Assembly: GCA_002205965.3 (NCBI GenBank)
Contig: NADL03000039.1
Span: 1-64,000, forward strand
Direction: 5' to 3'
Origin: Kappaphycus alvarezii
Taxonomy: Eukaryota > Rhodophyta > Florideophyceae > Gigartinales > Solieriaceae
Length of the DNA stretch: 64,000 nt
Shown here: positions 53,814 through 63,717 of the stretch, piece after piece
How the letters are laid out: the number at the start of each line of letters is the position of its first letter
How positions within the stretch are numbered: the stretch's first letter is position 1
The notes under the pieces: model-generated
The model's database searches: none
What the model was told of the DNA's origin: nothing
Seen by the model: the letters and a program-made list of their open reading frames with translations, nothing else
Made by a program: the position numbers and the translations under genes

Positions 53814-54616
53814 CTACCTAAGAAGAGAGGCAGGAATACCATCGACAGGGCCGGTGTATAGGTTTTTGTCTTGAGAGGGAAGAATTTGGCCCGAGAGAGT
53901 TGCTGCTTCCGTCTCGTTAGGATCAGATGTACAACCAAGCTAGAGGTGCCATCATTGAAAAACATTCTTGCAGTTCGAACAAAAACGAAACCCTCCACGG
54001 GAACCATCGACAGCCCGAACGCCCTTAAGTTACCAACAACAGCCACTGTCGCTTCTTCTGTGCTCTCAAGGATCTCCTGAACAGTTTCTGATAGCTGATT
54101 GTATCTGTCGATGAACATGGAGGCCGTGGTCTGGCTTTCTAGGTTTGTGGTACCTCCGAGGTTGATGCCAAGCAGCTGCAAAATGGGGACAGAGAGACCA
54201 TGGTTGTAGTCAGCCAATAAACTGTTGAGAATACCCAACTCGGTTACGTTGAGACGTGACACAAGAGATTCAGTTAAAGAAGAGATCCTCTCTGACGTAA
54301 TTGCATTAACAGTGATGCTGTATCTGAGATCTGCTGCAATGCCACGCTGCACCCTCACACCGACGCCAGTCACTCTCGAAAACCCGGATGAACTTCTGTC
54401 AGAGCAAAGTGCACGTCCTCGCCTGATGTACCACGGGAACAGCTAGAGATTCATGCTCAATCCTGACCAGCTTCCTCGGTTGCCGCTCGACGCATGGAAT
54501 CCCAAAGCTATCTTCACGACACGGGATAATGTCAATCTTTTGTCCTGTAGGGATGCTTGCAGCCAGACAGGATGCCGTCAGAAGGGCGATGGTATGAAAG
54601 TTTTGAGAAATTCCAT
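53814..54616 (-). pseudogene. Secreted-protein gene, right-arm copy with three 1-base deletions
   Basis: Start codon at 54616-54614 and stop at 53816-53814, as in the left copy. Compared with 39168-39974 it lacks one C near 54592 (CATCACC becomes CATACC), one A near 54397 (CTGAACAG becomes CTGACAG) and one A near 53924 (TTGTAACAT becomes TTGTACAT). Elsewhere it is nearly identical. All three are one-base losses, the error type seen throughout this window, so it may be an intact gene in reality. Confidence 0.8.
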
Positions 54617-55204
54617 TTCGGTATCGGTGATGAGTAACGTCCTCCTTCGAGGTGGTGGTAGGAAAGTAAATTGGTTTAGACTGATTAATGGTGTGTGCGC
54701 TGGATTTGGCCTTTCCAAGCGATGCAGTATCACTTTAAATAGTCTTCTCATCATTTTTAAGACGGTTGGTTAAATCTAGGCGATCCAACAATTGCTGAAT
54801 TCTTAGAGCAAGAAACCTGTCGTTGTTGCAACCTTGCAATGCAGTATGTTGAGCATGTTGAGCAATTTCAGGATAAAATCATTACCAAATGCAGCATCGT
54901 AAGATTACTTCGACTAAGAACGCACTTTGAGGGGGAATATCTTTAATGTTTTACAGGCACTCGTGTGCGGAAGGCGTGAATAGAATGCATGCTACTTAGG
55001 GAGACAGCGTGTAAGAATCTGACGGGATTGCATTCCCTGTAAGAAGAAAGAAAATCACATAGGGAAGTCGTGGAACTCCTGGTTGGGGTGGGTGTTACGA
55101 CGTAATGCTGCATGGGTGGCGAGAGGGCGGAGGAACATGGAGCTCTTGTCGCCTACCGCCCCGCAGACGTTAATGCCGGCAGGGAGGAGGAGGACATTGT
55201 GATG

Positions 55205-55450
55205 ACGGCAGACTCAGCCTGCATTTCCTTTTAGGGAGCGTAGTTCCACCCATTACTAAGTTGGGAAACCTCTTTGAGTCGATTGTGGTTGTCTGGAAAA
55301 CTTTAATATGGATCTAATATATCTGCCGAAAGTAAAAACACCCAAACCATTTCCACTATCAGTGACGATTTACTATATCCGCACAACGCACTAGCGGCGT
55401 GGACACAACCGACTACAACTTCCATACATTAAAATAAACCAAAAATTCCC
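55205..55450 (-). repeat. Dispersed repeat X, right-arm copy
   Basis: The inverted twin of 38330-38580 (TTAGGGAGCGTAGTTCC, GATTGTGGTTGTCTGG, AAAACACCCAAACC). It is part of the inverted repeat, not an independent insertion. Confidence 0.7.
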
Positions 55451-57109
55451 CCTTCGGAGGATACTTGTGATCACGGAGATGTAAGAAAACTAAAGCCGCA
55501 AGGACCACATTTCAACATCATGAAAACTTCGAAGGCTATTGTCGAAAAAGGAACGCAAACATTGATTTGGTGGTGATTTGTAACAAGCTTTCAATATAAA
55601 AATGGAAGAGACTCGACCAGAATATCAATGTGTTTTTAAATGATGAAAATATGTCCTTCGATATTGCCGTGTTTTGAGGTTGAATTGTGCTACCTGCTGG
55701 CTCATTTCACTAGCTATGTAATATTTTGAAACTTCGTTAAGAGTAAAAAGCTGACATCAAAGCAAGTGAAATAGGCATTACAGATCAGACCGCGCCAGAA
55801 CAAAATTCTCTATATTGCATAGTTGTACGCAATCGTGTGAAATTGCAAGTTTGGAGGCAGAGTTTCCCACTCAACACTGTATATTTAATGCGAATACGCC
55901 TTGTTTGGGAAGAATCCAAAAAAAGTGAGAATAGTTCGCACGTACTGTACAACGGTGCTAATCACGAGTGCAAAGACTTCTAAACTGTTTCATGAGATCG
56001 ATCATTTTCGAATAGATGGTTCTTGATTGTCTGCTTCACGGAATACGGATTACATATTTGCAAAAAACATCTCGCAATGTTGACAAAGGAAAAACATCTT
56101 CCGTGGCTTTCTGTCAATAGACGCAGGATACTGACAACGGTGGAAAAGTAATGATCGGTTTGCTGCGAGTTTTATAATGGATAGAGTTTCAGACTTGCAT
56201 TGTAACGATCGAGAAAGGGATGCTCCACGGCATGGTTGTTAAAAGGTGCTAGTCATATCGTTGAACCTTCCAATTCCTGCCGTTGTCCTCTACAGGAATA
56301 AGTGATCCTGACCAATCACTTCAAAGCTACCAGTGCTTCCCCACGTAGGCTTTTTGTTGCAGAGGCCCCGTCAATGAAATTGGGAGGTTTCCGCAGTATG
56401 TTTAGAGGTGGGCATACTGCAAATGTCTTGAATAAGAGTTTGTTGTTATTGTACTTCTCAGTTAGCTCAGGGAGTAGACCCAACGCCTTGATCTGGACTT
56501 TGCATTTTAACTTGCCATTAAATGTAGCGACTGCCCTGGACACTCAAAATACAAAATAGTGGACTGGTGGTACGGTCCATGCCTGCTTGTATTTGCAGAG
56601 GCAGGAATACATATGATGTACTGGCTGCACTGCACATTCATGAAGCCTGCACAGTTGTGCTTTTGGTCGACTACGAGTTCGCCCAATTGTAGGAGGTGGC
56701 CAGCTGAAGGGAGTTCCAATGCAAAACACGAAAGACATGGTCAGCTGTTGGATATTCTCCTTGTTTCAACAAGTAAGAACTGGCTGGTACAGTATTGGCT
56801 AGAATTTTGCCAATTCTCACACGTTGAAACAAAAACGTTGCGCTGGTTTTCCAAATGGAAAGCAATGTATTTTCATTTGAAAACAACTATAATCCTAGAC
56901 AGATTTACACAACAAATCAATGAACCAAAATCATGTGCGCAAAATGGAAGGCGTTGATTGGTTTTCCGCAAGTAGATTTTAAGTTCAGATATGTACTACG
57001 AGCGTATACCCCCTACGAGCGTTGTGTTTTGTCGGACGCCGCCACACTGCACAGGCTAATGGGAATTTCACCCTATTTTCCACTCGCAGTGAACTAACCT
57101 ACAGTACGC

Positions 57110-57405
57110 CCTTCCCCTGGCGCGATGCCCACTCAAGCCCCTTAACCATGCTCGCCTGGGCAAGGACACTCGCTTTGCCGAGTTGATACGTTCCAAGGGT
57201 CCTGGGCATCGCTTCATTGCCCTTCCACTCTCCACGTTGGGGGGCTGGCACCCTTCCGCTCGGGACTTCGCCAACCGGGTTGCGACTGGTATTGCCGCAC
57301 GGGCAGCCATTCCGATTGCTGATGCGCAGCGAACATTGTTCGCTCGTCACGCGGCGAGACTCGTCAGATAACGCCAGTTGTTCGTTGGAAGGAGTTTTGA
57401 GCGAC
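57110..57405 (+). mobile_element. RLE family A fragment, copy 4
   Basis: The coding strand is plus here. It reads AELIRSKGPGHRFIALP, STLGGWHPSARDF, ANRVATGIAARAAIPIADAQ and TLFARHAARLV, the C-terminal helical part of an RLE protein. It forms the outer end of the right arm and the start of the tandem duplication. Confidence 0.68.
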
Positions 57406-57493
57406 ACTTAGGCCGCAACTTGAAATTGTGTATACTGTGTATTCCAGAACCTCCGTTCTGCGGGTATAGAAAGTGGTTACCCTGCTTACAGTA

Positions 57494-59382
57494 GTCCTAG
57501 TTGTGGTGGTAGATCTTTATTTGTCATACAATGTCGCACAGAGGCGTGCGGGTATTTATAAATTAACTACGGATGCCGGGCGGCGGGTAGAAACTTGTCG
57601 CGCCTGCATTATTTGGAGACTAAATGCAAAACGGGTAACGAAGTCGCGGAGCTCCTGTTGAGGGGAGGAACCGCGACGGGAAGCAGCGAAGGAAGCAAGG
57701 CGGCGGAAAAAAGCCTTACCGTCGTCGCCCAAGGCGCCATAGATATCAATCCCGACGGGGGAGAGGAGGATATCGTTTCGGTTGCAGTAAGTGCCGTAAT
57801 GACGATGTTTCTCGCGCTCTGCGAGTGTCGCGGCGGCGCCGGCAGTAACCGTACTTGGCGAAATGTGGCGGCGTGCGGAGGGGTGGGCAACAGTAACGTC
57901 GACGGCTATATCGGTACTGTGAAGCCCGTATGCAGCGGGTATGTAAATATCCATTCGTAGCACGGGGGACTCCGAATGCCCAGATGAGTCGGGAACCTGG
58001 TGGAGGAGCGGATGTTCGACGAGGGCGACGATCCCAACTTCCTTGCAGTAGCGGGCAAGAACGTTGCGGAGGATGTGGTGACGACGAGTCATTCCGTCTT
58101 CGTATTTGCAGGTCAACGCGTGTTGACCACTTGGATCTAAGACGGGTGCGATGTCGGCCGAGCGGCGGGAGCAGACCGGACAGCGAGTAGATCCAGGGAA
58201 TAGCGCGATGCCGAGACGTAGAGCCAGAGCGACTTTCCAGGCGGAAGAGGACATGTACGTACCGCGGTGGGGGTGAGGAAGCGAAGAGAAAACAGTCGAT
58301 GCGGAGGATGTGCGCACGGAGAGGAGCCGTGCTCGGTCGTGGGCTGCCGCGGACGAGAACAAGCTATCGGACTTCGATAGCATGAGTTCAGTTGTGATCG
58401 CAGACTGGAGCCTTTCGCCGGGGACCGGCGATGAACAACGCTCGAAAAGAGCCGTAGCTGTAAGCGACGAAGACAGCTGCGGGTGGCGGGAGGATAAGAG
58501 CGAGATGGCAGACCGAGGGATCTCTTCCAAGTGGCGGTCCTGGGAAAGGGTAAGCAGGTCGGAGATAAGTCGAAAAGAATCAATTACAGATGCTGCGTAT
58601 GCAGCCTCGGTAATGTCTGAAGTTTGCAGGAGACCTAGACCGCCCATTGAGAAGGGGAGAGAGGCTTGGAGCCAGGCTCGCTCTGGACAGGGCAGCTGCA
58701 ATTGGTGGAACGCTTCCCTCTGCTTCTGATCGAAGCTAGCGGCGAGAACCGCAGATTGAGTGGAGGGAAGCGTACGCAGCAAGTGCATGACCTTGGAGGC
58801 GTTCGCGCAGAAGCGGTGTAAGTGGAAAGCCAATTGAGCATCATCCAAGTCTCGAAGGGATTGGAAGATGCGGTCAACTTCGTTTTGGCGGCCTGCGAAA
58901 AATTGGGAAACAAAAGCGTCCGAGCCAATCGGGGATCCCAGCACGATAAAACCAGGGGGGTTGAAAAGGGGCAAGGAAGTGCCAAAGGGGAGTGGGAAGG
59001 GGAGAAGCCGTAAACTTGGGTCTTGGCAAGGTTGAGCTGGAACCCTAGTGGACCTCCTTCAAGCTGGATGAAACGGATGGCAGCAGCGGCTTGGGATCGA
59101 GGAAGAACAATGTTACCGTCATCTGCGTACCAAGCGTTCAGGGCAGGTGAGAACTTCTCCTGTAACGATAGCAAGAGCGGATGGAGAGCCAGGGCAAAGA
59201 GCAAGGGACCGAGGGGATCACCTTGCTGAGTGCCCTCTGAACTACGGACATAGTAGGGTCCGAAAGCAAGCTCTGTAGGAGCATCGTAACAAGAGTGTAC
59301 CCACCGTGCGAGGCCTGGGGCATGTGTCTGTACGGCTTCCAGAATGCGCTGGCGGGAGATGCAATTGAAAAGCGTCCTAGTT
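57494..59382 (-). mobile_element. RT-RLE non-LTR retroelement, family B, copy 1 (5'-truncated)
   Basis: It is flanked by GTCCTAGTT (57494-57502 and 59374-59382), a 9-bp target duplication. The minus strand starts at RT motif A (DAFNCISRQRI), then QQGDPLGPLLFALAL (motif B) and the catalytic YADD (about 59120). After a frame break near 58995, a 472-codon frame (58974-57556) holds the RT thumb, a zinc finger C-x2-C-x16-H-x3-C (CPVC...HALTC, about 58140-58075), the RLE core (RMDIYIPA, DIAVDVTVAHP, about 57960-57890) and IDIYGALGDDGKAFFRR. RT motifs 0-2 are missing. Truncation just before motif A plus a target duplication fits incomplete target-primed reverse transcription. Confidence 0.82.
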
Positions 59383-59430
59383 TGCGATTGCTCTTAGCCG
59401 GAAAATTAAGTATACCAACCCATTCAAGTA

Positions 59431-59541
59431 ACAATGATACGATATCTACGCTCCGGTACAAATTTACTGGATACCAACCCACATATCTACCACAGTAAAT
59501 TAACCCCCCATTTACACAGTAAACCTTAAACCTATGTAAAC
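59431..59541 (+). mobile_element. Short retroposon copy in tandem unit 1
   Basis: It starts ACAATGATACG and contains the AATTTACTG/CAGTAAATT arms. It is flanked by 24-bp direct repeats starting TAAGTATACC (59407-59430 and 59542-59565). The 3' end after CCCCCATTTA is extended by a GTAAAC-rich tail. Confidence 0.7.
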
Positions 59542-59597
59542 TAAGTATACCAACCCATTCAAGTAAACCCAATTTACCTATGTAAATCTATGTAAAC

Positions 59598-59785
59598 GGG
59601 GCTGGCACCCTTCCGCTCGGGACTTCGCCAACCGGGTTGCGACTGGTATTGCCGCACGGGCAGCCATTCCGATTGCTGATGCGCAGCGAACATTGTTCGC
59701 TCGTCACGCGGCGAGACTCGTCCAGAATAACGCCAGTTGTTCGTTGGAAGGAGTTTTGAGCGACACTTAGGCCGCAACTTGAAAT
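59598..59785 (+). mobile_element. RLE family A fragment, copy 5 (junction of the tandem units)
   Basis: It matches 57241-57420 and begins exactly at GGGGCTGGCACCC after CTATGTAAAC. This junction recurs at 61957/61958. It is the right-hand part of copy 4 only. Confidence 0.7.
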
Positions 59786-59854
59786 TGTGTATACTGTGTA
59801 TTCCAGAGAACCTCCGTTCTGCGGGTATAGAAAGTGGTTACCCTGCTTACAGTA

Positions 59855-61742
59855 GTCCTAGTTGTGGTGGTAGATCTTTATTTGTCATACAATGTCGCAC
59901 AGAGGCGTGCGGAGGGTATTTATAAATTAACTACGGATGCGGGCGGCGGGTAGAAACTTGTCGCGCCTGCATTATTTGGAGACTAAATGCAAAACGGGTA
60001 ACGAAGTCGCGGAGCTCCTGTTGAGGGAGGAACCGCGACGGGAAGCAGCGAAGGAAGCAAGGCGGCGGAAAAAAGCCTTACCGTCGTCGCCCAAGGCGCC
60101 ATAGATATCAATCCCGACGGGGGAGAGGAGGATATCGTTTCGGTTGCAGTAAGTGCCGTAATGACGATGTTTCTCGCGCTCTGCGAGTGTCGCGGCGGCG
60201 CCGGCAGTAACCGTACTTGGCGAAATGTGGCGGCGTGCGGAGGGGTGGGCAACAGTAACGTCGACGGCTATATCGGTACTGTGAAGCCCGTATGCAGCGG
60301 GTATGTAAATATCCATTCGTAGCACGGGGGACTCCGAATGCCCAGATGAGTCGGGAACCTGGTGGAGGAGCGGATGTTCGACGAGGGCGACGATCCCAAC
60401 TTCCTTGCAGTAGCGGGCAAGAACGTTGCGGAGGATGTGGTGACGACGAGTCATTCCGTCTTCGTATTTGCAGGTCAACGCGTGTTGACCACTTGGATCT
60501 AAGACGGGTGCGATGTCGGCCGAGCGGCGGGAGCAGACCGGACAGCGAGTAGATCCAGGGAATAGCGCGATGCCGAGACGTAGAGCCAGAGCGACTTTCC
60601 AGGCGGAAGAGGACATGTACGTACCGCGGTGGGGGTGAGGAAGCGAAGAGAAAACAGTCGATGCGGAGGATGTGCGCACGGAGAGGAGCCGTGCTCGGTC
60701 GTGGGCTGCCGCGGACGAGAACAAGCTATCGGACTTCGATAGCATGAGTTCAGTTGTGATCGCAGACTGGAGCCTTTCGCCGGGGACCGGCGATGAACAA
60801 CGCTCGAAAAGAGCCGTAGCTGTAAGCGACGAAGACAGCTGCGGGTGGCGGGAGGATAAGAGCGAGATGGCAGACCGAGGGATCTCTTCCAAGTGGCGGT
60901 CCTGGGAAAGGGTAAGCAGGTCGGAGATAAGTCGAAAAGAATCAATTACAGATGCTGCGTATGCAGCCTCGGTAATGTCTGAAGTTTGCAGGAGACCTAG
61001 ACCGCCCATTGAGAAGGGGAGAGAGGCTTGGAGCCAGGCTCGCTCTGGACAGGGCAGCTGCAATTGGTGGAACGCTTCCCTCTGCTTCTGATCGAAGCTA
61101 GCGGCGAGAACCGCAGATTGAGTGGAGGGAAGCGTACGCAGCAAGTGCATGACCTTGGAGGCGTTCGCGCAGAAGCGGTGTAAGTGGAAAGCCAATTGAG
61201 CATCATCCAAGTCTCGAAGGGATTGGAAGATGCGGTCAACTTCGTTTTGGCGGCCTGCGAAAAATTGGGAAACAAAAGCGTCCGAGCCAATCGGGGATCC
61301 CAGCACGATAAAACCAGGGGGGTTGAAAAGGGGCAAGGAAGTGCCAAAGGGAGTGGGAAGGGGAGAAGCCGTAAACTTGGGTCTTGGCAAGGTTGAGCTG
61401 GAACCCTAGTGGACCTCCTTCAAGCTGGATGAAACGGATGGCAGCAGCGGCTTGGGATCGAGGAAGAACAATGTTACCGTCATCTGCGTACCAAGCGTTC
61501 AGGGCAGGTGAGAACTTCTCCTGTAACGATAGCAAGAGCGGATGGAGAGCCAGGGCAAAGAGCAAGGGACCGAGGGGATCACCTTGCTGAGTGCCCTCTG
61601 AACTACGGACATAGTAGGGTCCGAAAGCAAGCTCTGTAGGAGCATCGTAACAAGAGTGTACCCACCGTGCGAGGCCTGGGGCATGTGTCTGTACGGCTTC
61701 CAGAATGCGCTGGCGGGAGATGCAATTGAAAGCGTCCTAGTT
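59855..61742 (-). mobile_element. RT-RLE non-LTR retroelement, family B, copy 2
   Basis: The twin of copy 1, with the same GTCCTAGTT flanks (59855-59863 and 61734-61742). The motif A start GAC GCT TTC AAT is in frame here, whereas copy 1 has an extra A. The long frame (61390-59972) is open from before the thumb through the RLE. Its C-terminus changes frame near 60030 because a GGGG run in copy 1 is GGG here. The break between the YADD part and the long frame is present in both units, but with different run lengths (CCCC against CCC), so homopolymer error is likely. Confidence 0.82.
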
Positions 61743-61790
61743 TGCGATTGCTCTTAGCCGGAAAATTAAGTATACCAACCCATTCAAGTA

Positions 61791-61901
61791 ACAATGATAC
61801 GATATCTACGCTCCGGTACAAATTTACTGGATACCAACCCACATATCTACCACAGTAAATTAACCCCCCATTTACACAGTAAACCTTAAACCTATGTAAA
61901 C
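61791..61901 (+). mobile_element. Short retroposon copy in tandem unit 2
   Basis: Same as 59431-59541, flanked by the same 24-bp direct repeats (61767-61790 and 61902-61925). A passenger in the tandem duplication. Confidence 0.7.
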
Positions 61902-61957
61902 TAAGTATACCAACCCATTCAAGTAAACCCAATTTACCTATGTAAATCTATGTAAAC

Positions 61958-62125
61958 GGGGCTGGCACCCTTCCGCTCGGGACTTCGCCAACCGGGTTGC
62001 GACTGGTATTGCCGCACGGGCAGCCATTCCGATTGCTGATGCGCAGCGAACATTGTTCGCTCGTCACGCGGCGAGACTCGTCCAGAATAACGCCAGTTGT
62101 TCGTTGGAAGGGGTTTTGAGCAACA
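61958..62125 (+). mobile_element. RLE family A fragment, copy 6 (start of a third unit)
   Basis: It matches 59598-59765 until GGTTTTGAGCAAC, then diverges. The following 62130-62260 (GTATATAAGTGGCTTCCC, CGATTGCTCTTTTCAGG) resembles the target region of the RT-RLE insertion without the insertion, so it may show the empty site. Confidence 0.65.
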
Positions 62126-63041
62126 ATATATTCCACAACTTGAAAGTGCCCAGAGAACCTTCGTTCTTAGGGTATATAAGTGGCTTCCCTACTTACCGTA
62201 GGGCTCGTCTTCGATTGCTCTTTTCAGGAAAATAAAGTAAACTACCCCTTTTAGCTTGTGTAAACCTATGTAAAGTACCCCATTTATCCCAAACGAGGCG
62301 TGAGGGCCCTGTTCAGTAGGTGTATTTTTGGTGGAATGTTTCTGGCTCTTCTCTTTTGTCTCACATCCCCTCCCCATTCCTTCCAGTACCCAACAGTTAT
62401 AAGTCTGCGGTGAACCCTCTGTGTCTACCGAAACCCTCTCGCACGTCACCGATCGGTGATAACCAGCCCTTATTTTCTACGGAAACTGCCCTATTATATT
62501 CAACCCCGAAGGCTTCTATGGGCGTTCGTCAAATGGCCGCGCGGGTGAGGTTATTACGACCACGGCGATAGCCATGGATTTTTCTGTACGGGGTCTATAA
62601 TTCACCTTGCTGGCGATGTATTCTTAATGATGGATGAGTTCTTTTTTCATAGACCAACCCATACCAACCCAATCAAGTAAACCACCTTATTCAGCCCAAA
62701 CGTTCCCCCTACGAGCGTGCGATCTGTCGAGCTAATAAAATGCTGCTCTACGTTCCACTAATCCCGCAAAGTTTTATCCCGCTCGATATTATCCTGTTGT
62801 TGTTGGTTTAACCTTGATTGGCGACAAAGTTATGCTGGATTCGGCCCTGGTTGTCGTTGCCCTCTTGAGAACCACATCGTGATGAAATTAAAAGTCTCTT
62901 CACCCTCCTCTTTCTTACTCGCATGATATCTCATCAGTTGCCACCTGTACACGCTAACAGATTGCGATGTATCGCCTATAACTCTCAACGTTCTTACCAA
63001 CGACTATCCGACGCCAGATACAATAAAAATCACACACGCCT
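62126..63041. other. No gene recognised; empty-site-like sequence and repeats
   Basis: 62130-62260 resembles an unoccupied family B target. 62645-62690 (CCAACCCAATCAAGTAAACC) resembles the short-retroposon target at 59411. Otherwise no gene. Confidence 0.4.
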
Positions 63042-63052
63042 AACTTCAAAAT

Positions 63053-63220
63053 CTGGCCTCCCTTCCACCTTTTGGTAGATTGGAGTGCCATCCACAGCTT
63101 TCGACGCATTGTACGGTTTCGCAATTGGCTTGACAATGATACGATATCTACGCTCCGGTACAAATTTACTGGATACCAACCCACATATCTACCACAGTAA
63201 ATTAACCCCCATTTAAAAAA
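63053..63220 (+). mobile_element. Short retroposon (SINE-like), longest copy, 168 bp
   Basis: It is flanked by perfect 11-bp repeats AACTTCAAAAT (63042-63052 and 63221-63231) and ends ATTTAAAAAA, an A-tail. It has 75-80 bases at its 5' end that the other copies lack. That part contains an A-box-like TGGTAGATTGG (63073-63083) and weak B-box-like sequences (CTTTCGACGCA at 63098, GGTTTCGCAATTG at 63115), so a pol III origin is possible but unproven. The 3' half has the AATTTACTG/CAGTAAATT hairpin arms found in every copy. Confidence 0.75.
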
Positions 63221-63434
63221 AACTTCAAAATTCATCCGGTTCTCAGCCCTCTGAGCTCCTACAATAGACATACCCCCTCTCCCCTACTTTCAGCCCTGTC
63301 GAGTTTGGTCTCAACTCATGACAGTCCTCTGTGATCATTCCCCCTTGTTCGATCTTAATACATGCATATGCCTGGCTCGCTTCAAAAAGCCGCCAATGCC
63401 TGCAAATAATAAAGCACACAAACACTACCTCAGT

Positions 63435-63560
63435 TGTAGGGGAAAAGGTTTGGGTGTTTTACTCTTGGAAGATATATCCGATCTACCCCATGGTTTCCAG
63501 ACAACCACAATCGACTCAAAAAGGGTATACCGACACAGTAATGGGAAAGGAACTACGCCC
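63435..63560 (+). repeat. Dispersed repeat X, best-preserved core
   Basis: GGTTTGGGTGTTTTACTC, TTGGAAGATATATCCGATC, TTTCCAGACAACCACAATCG, ACTCAAAAAGG and AGTAATGGGAAAGGAACTACG in order. A 3' fragment (TTTTCCAGACAACCACAATCG) recurs at 63725. Confidence 0.65.
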
Positions 63561-63643
63561 CGAATGTTGGGGTTACATTGAATGTGCTTTACTCAATTTT
63601 ACTGGAATATTTTGGGTTGGCTTACGGTACTGCAAGTGCTATC

Positions 63644-63708
63644 TCCGGTACAAATTTACTGGATACCAACCCACATATCTACCACAGTAAATTAACCCCC
63701 CATTTACC
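63644..63708 (+). mobile_element. Short retroposon, 65-bp 5'-truncated copy
   Basis: It starts TCCGGTACAAATTTACTG and ends CCCCCCATTTACC, flanked by perfect 9-bp repeats AGTGCTATC (63635-63643 and 63709-63717). It is shorter at the 5' end than the copies at 35048 and 63053. Confidence 0.85.
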
Positions 63709-63717
63709 AGTGCTATC

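Larger units (their letters stand above)
53632..57405. repeat. Right arm of the 3.77-kb inverted repeat
   Basis: Reverse complement of 36388-40160. Order from inside out: the secreted-protein gene copy, repeat X, the gene-free spacer, then an RLE family A fragment. Its outer end runs directly into the tandem duplication at 57241-61957. Confidence 0.9.
57241..61957. repeat. Tandem duplication, two units of about 2.36 kb
   Basis: Unit 1 is 57241-59597 and unit 2 is 59598-61957. A partial third start (the RLE A part) follows at 61958. The units are near-identical and carry the same retroelement insertion with the same target duplication and the same truncation points. They were therefore copied as a block, probably by unequal exchange between RLE A fragments. 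The differences are mainly one-base homopolymer indels. Confidence 0.9.

Noticed and set aside
58310-58729. Plus-strand ORFs (139 codons) duplicated at 60672
   Set aside because: Antisense to the RT-RLE frame. Duplication reflects the tandem block, not coding conservation.
63073-63108. Firm claim that the short retroposon is tRNA-derived
   Set aside because: The A-box-like match is fair, but the better B-box-like match is only 14 nt away, too close for a tRNA promoter, and the well-spaced one is weak.
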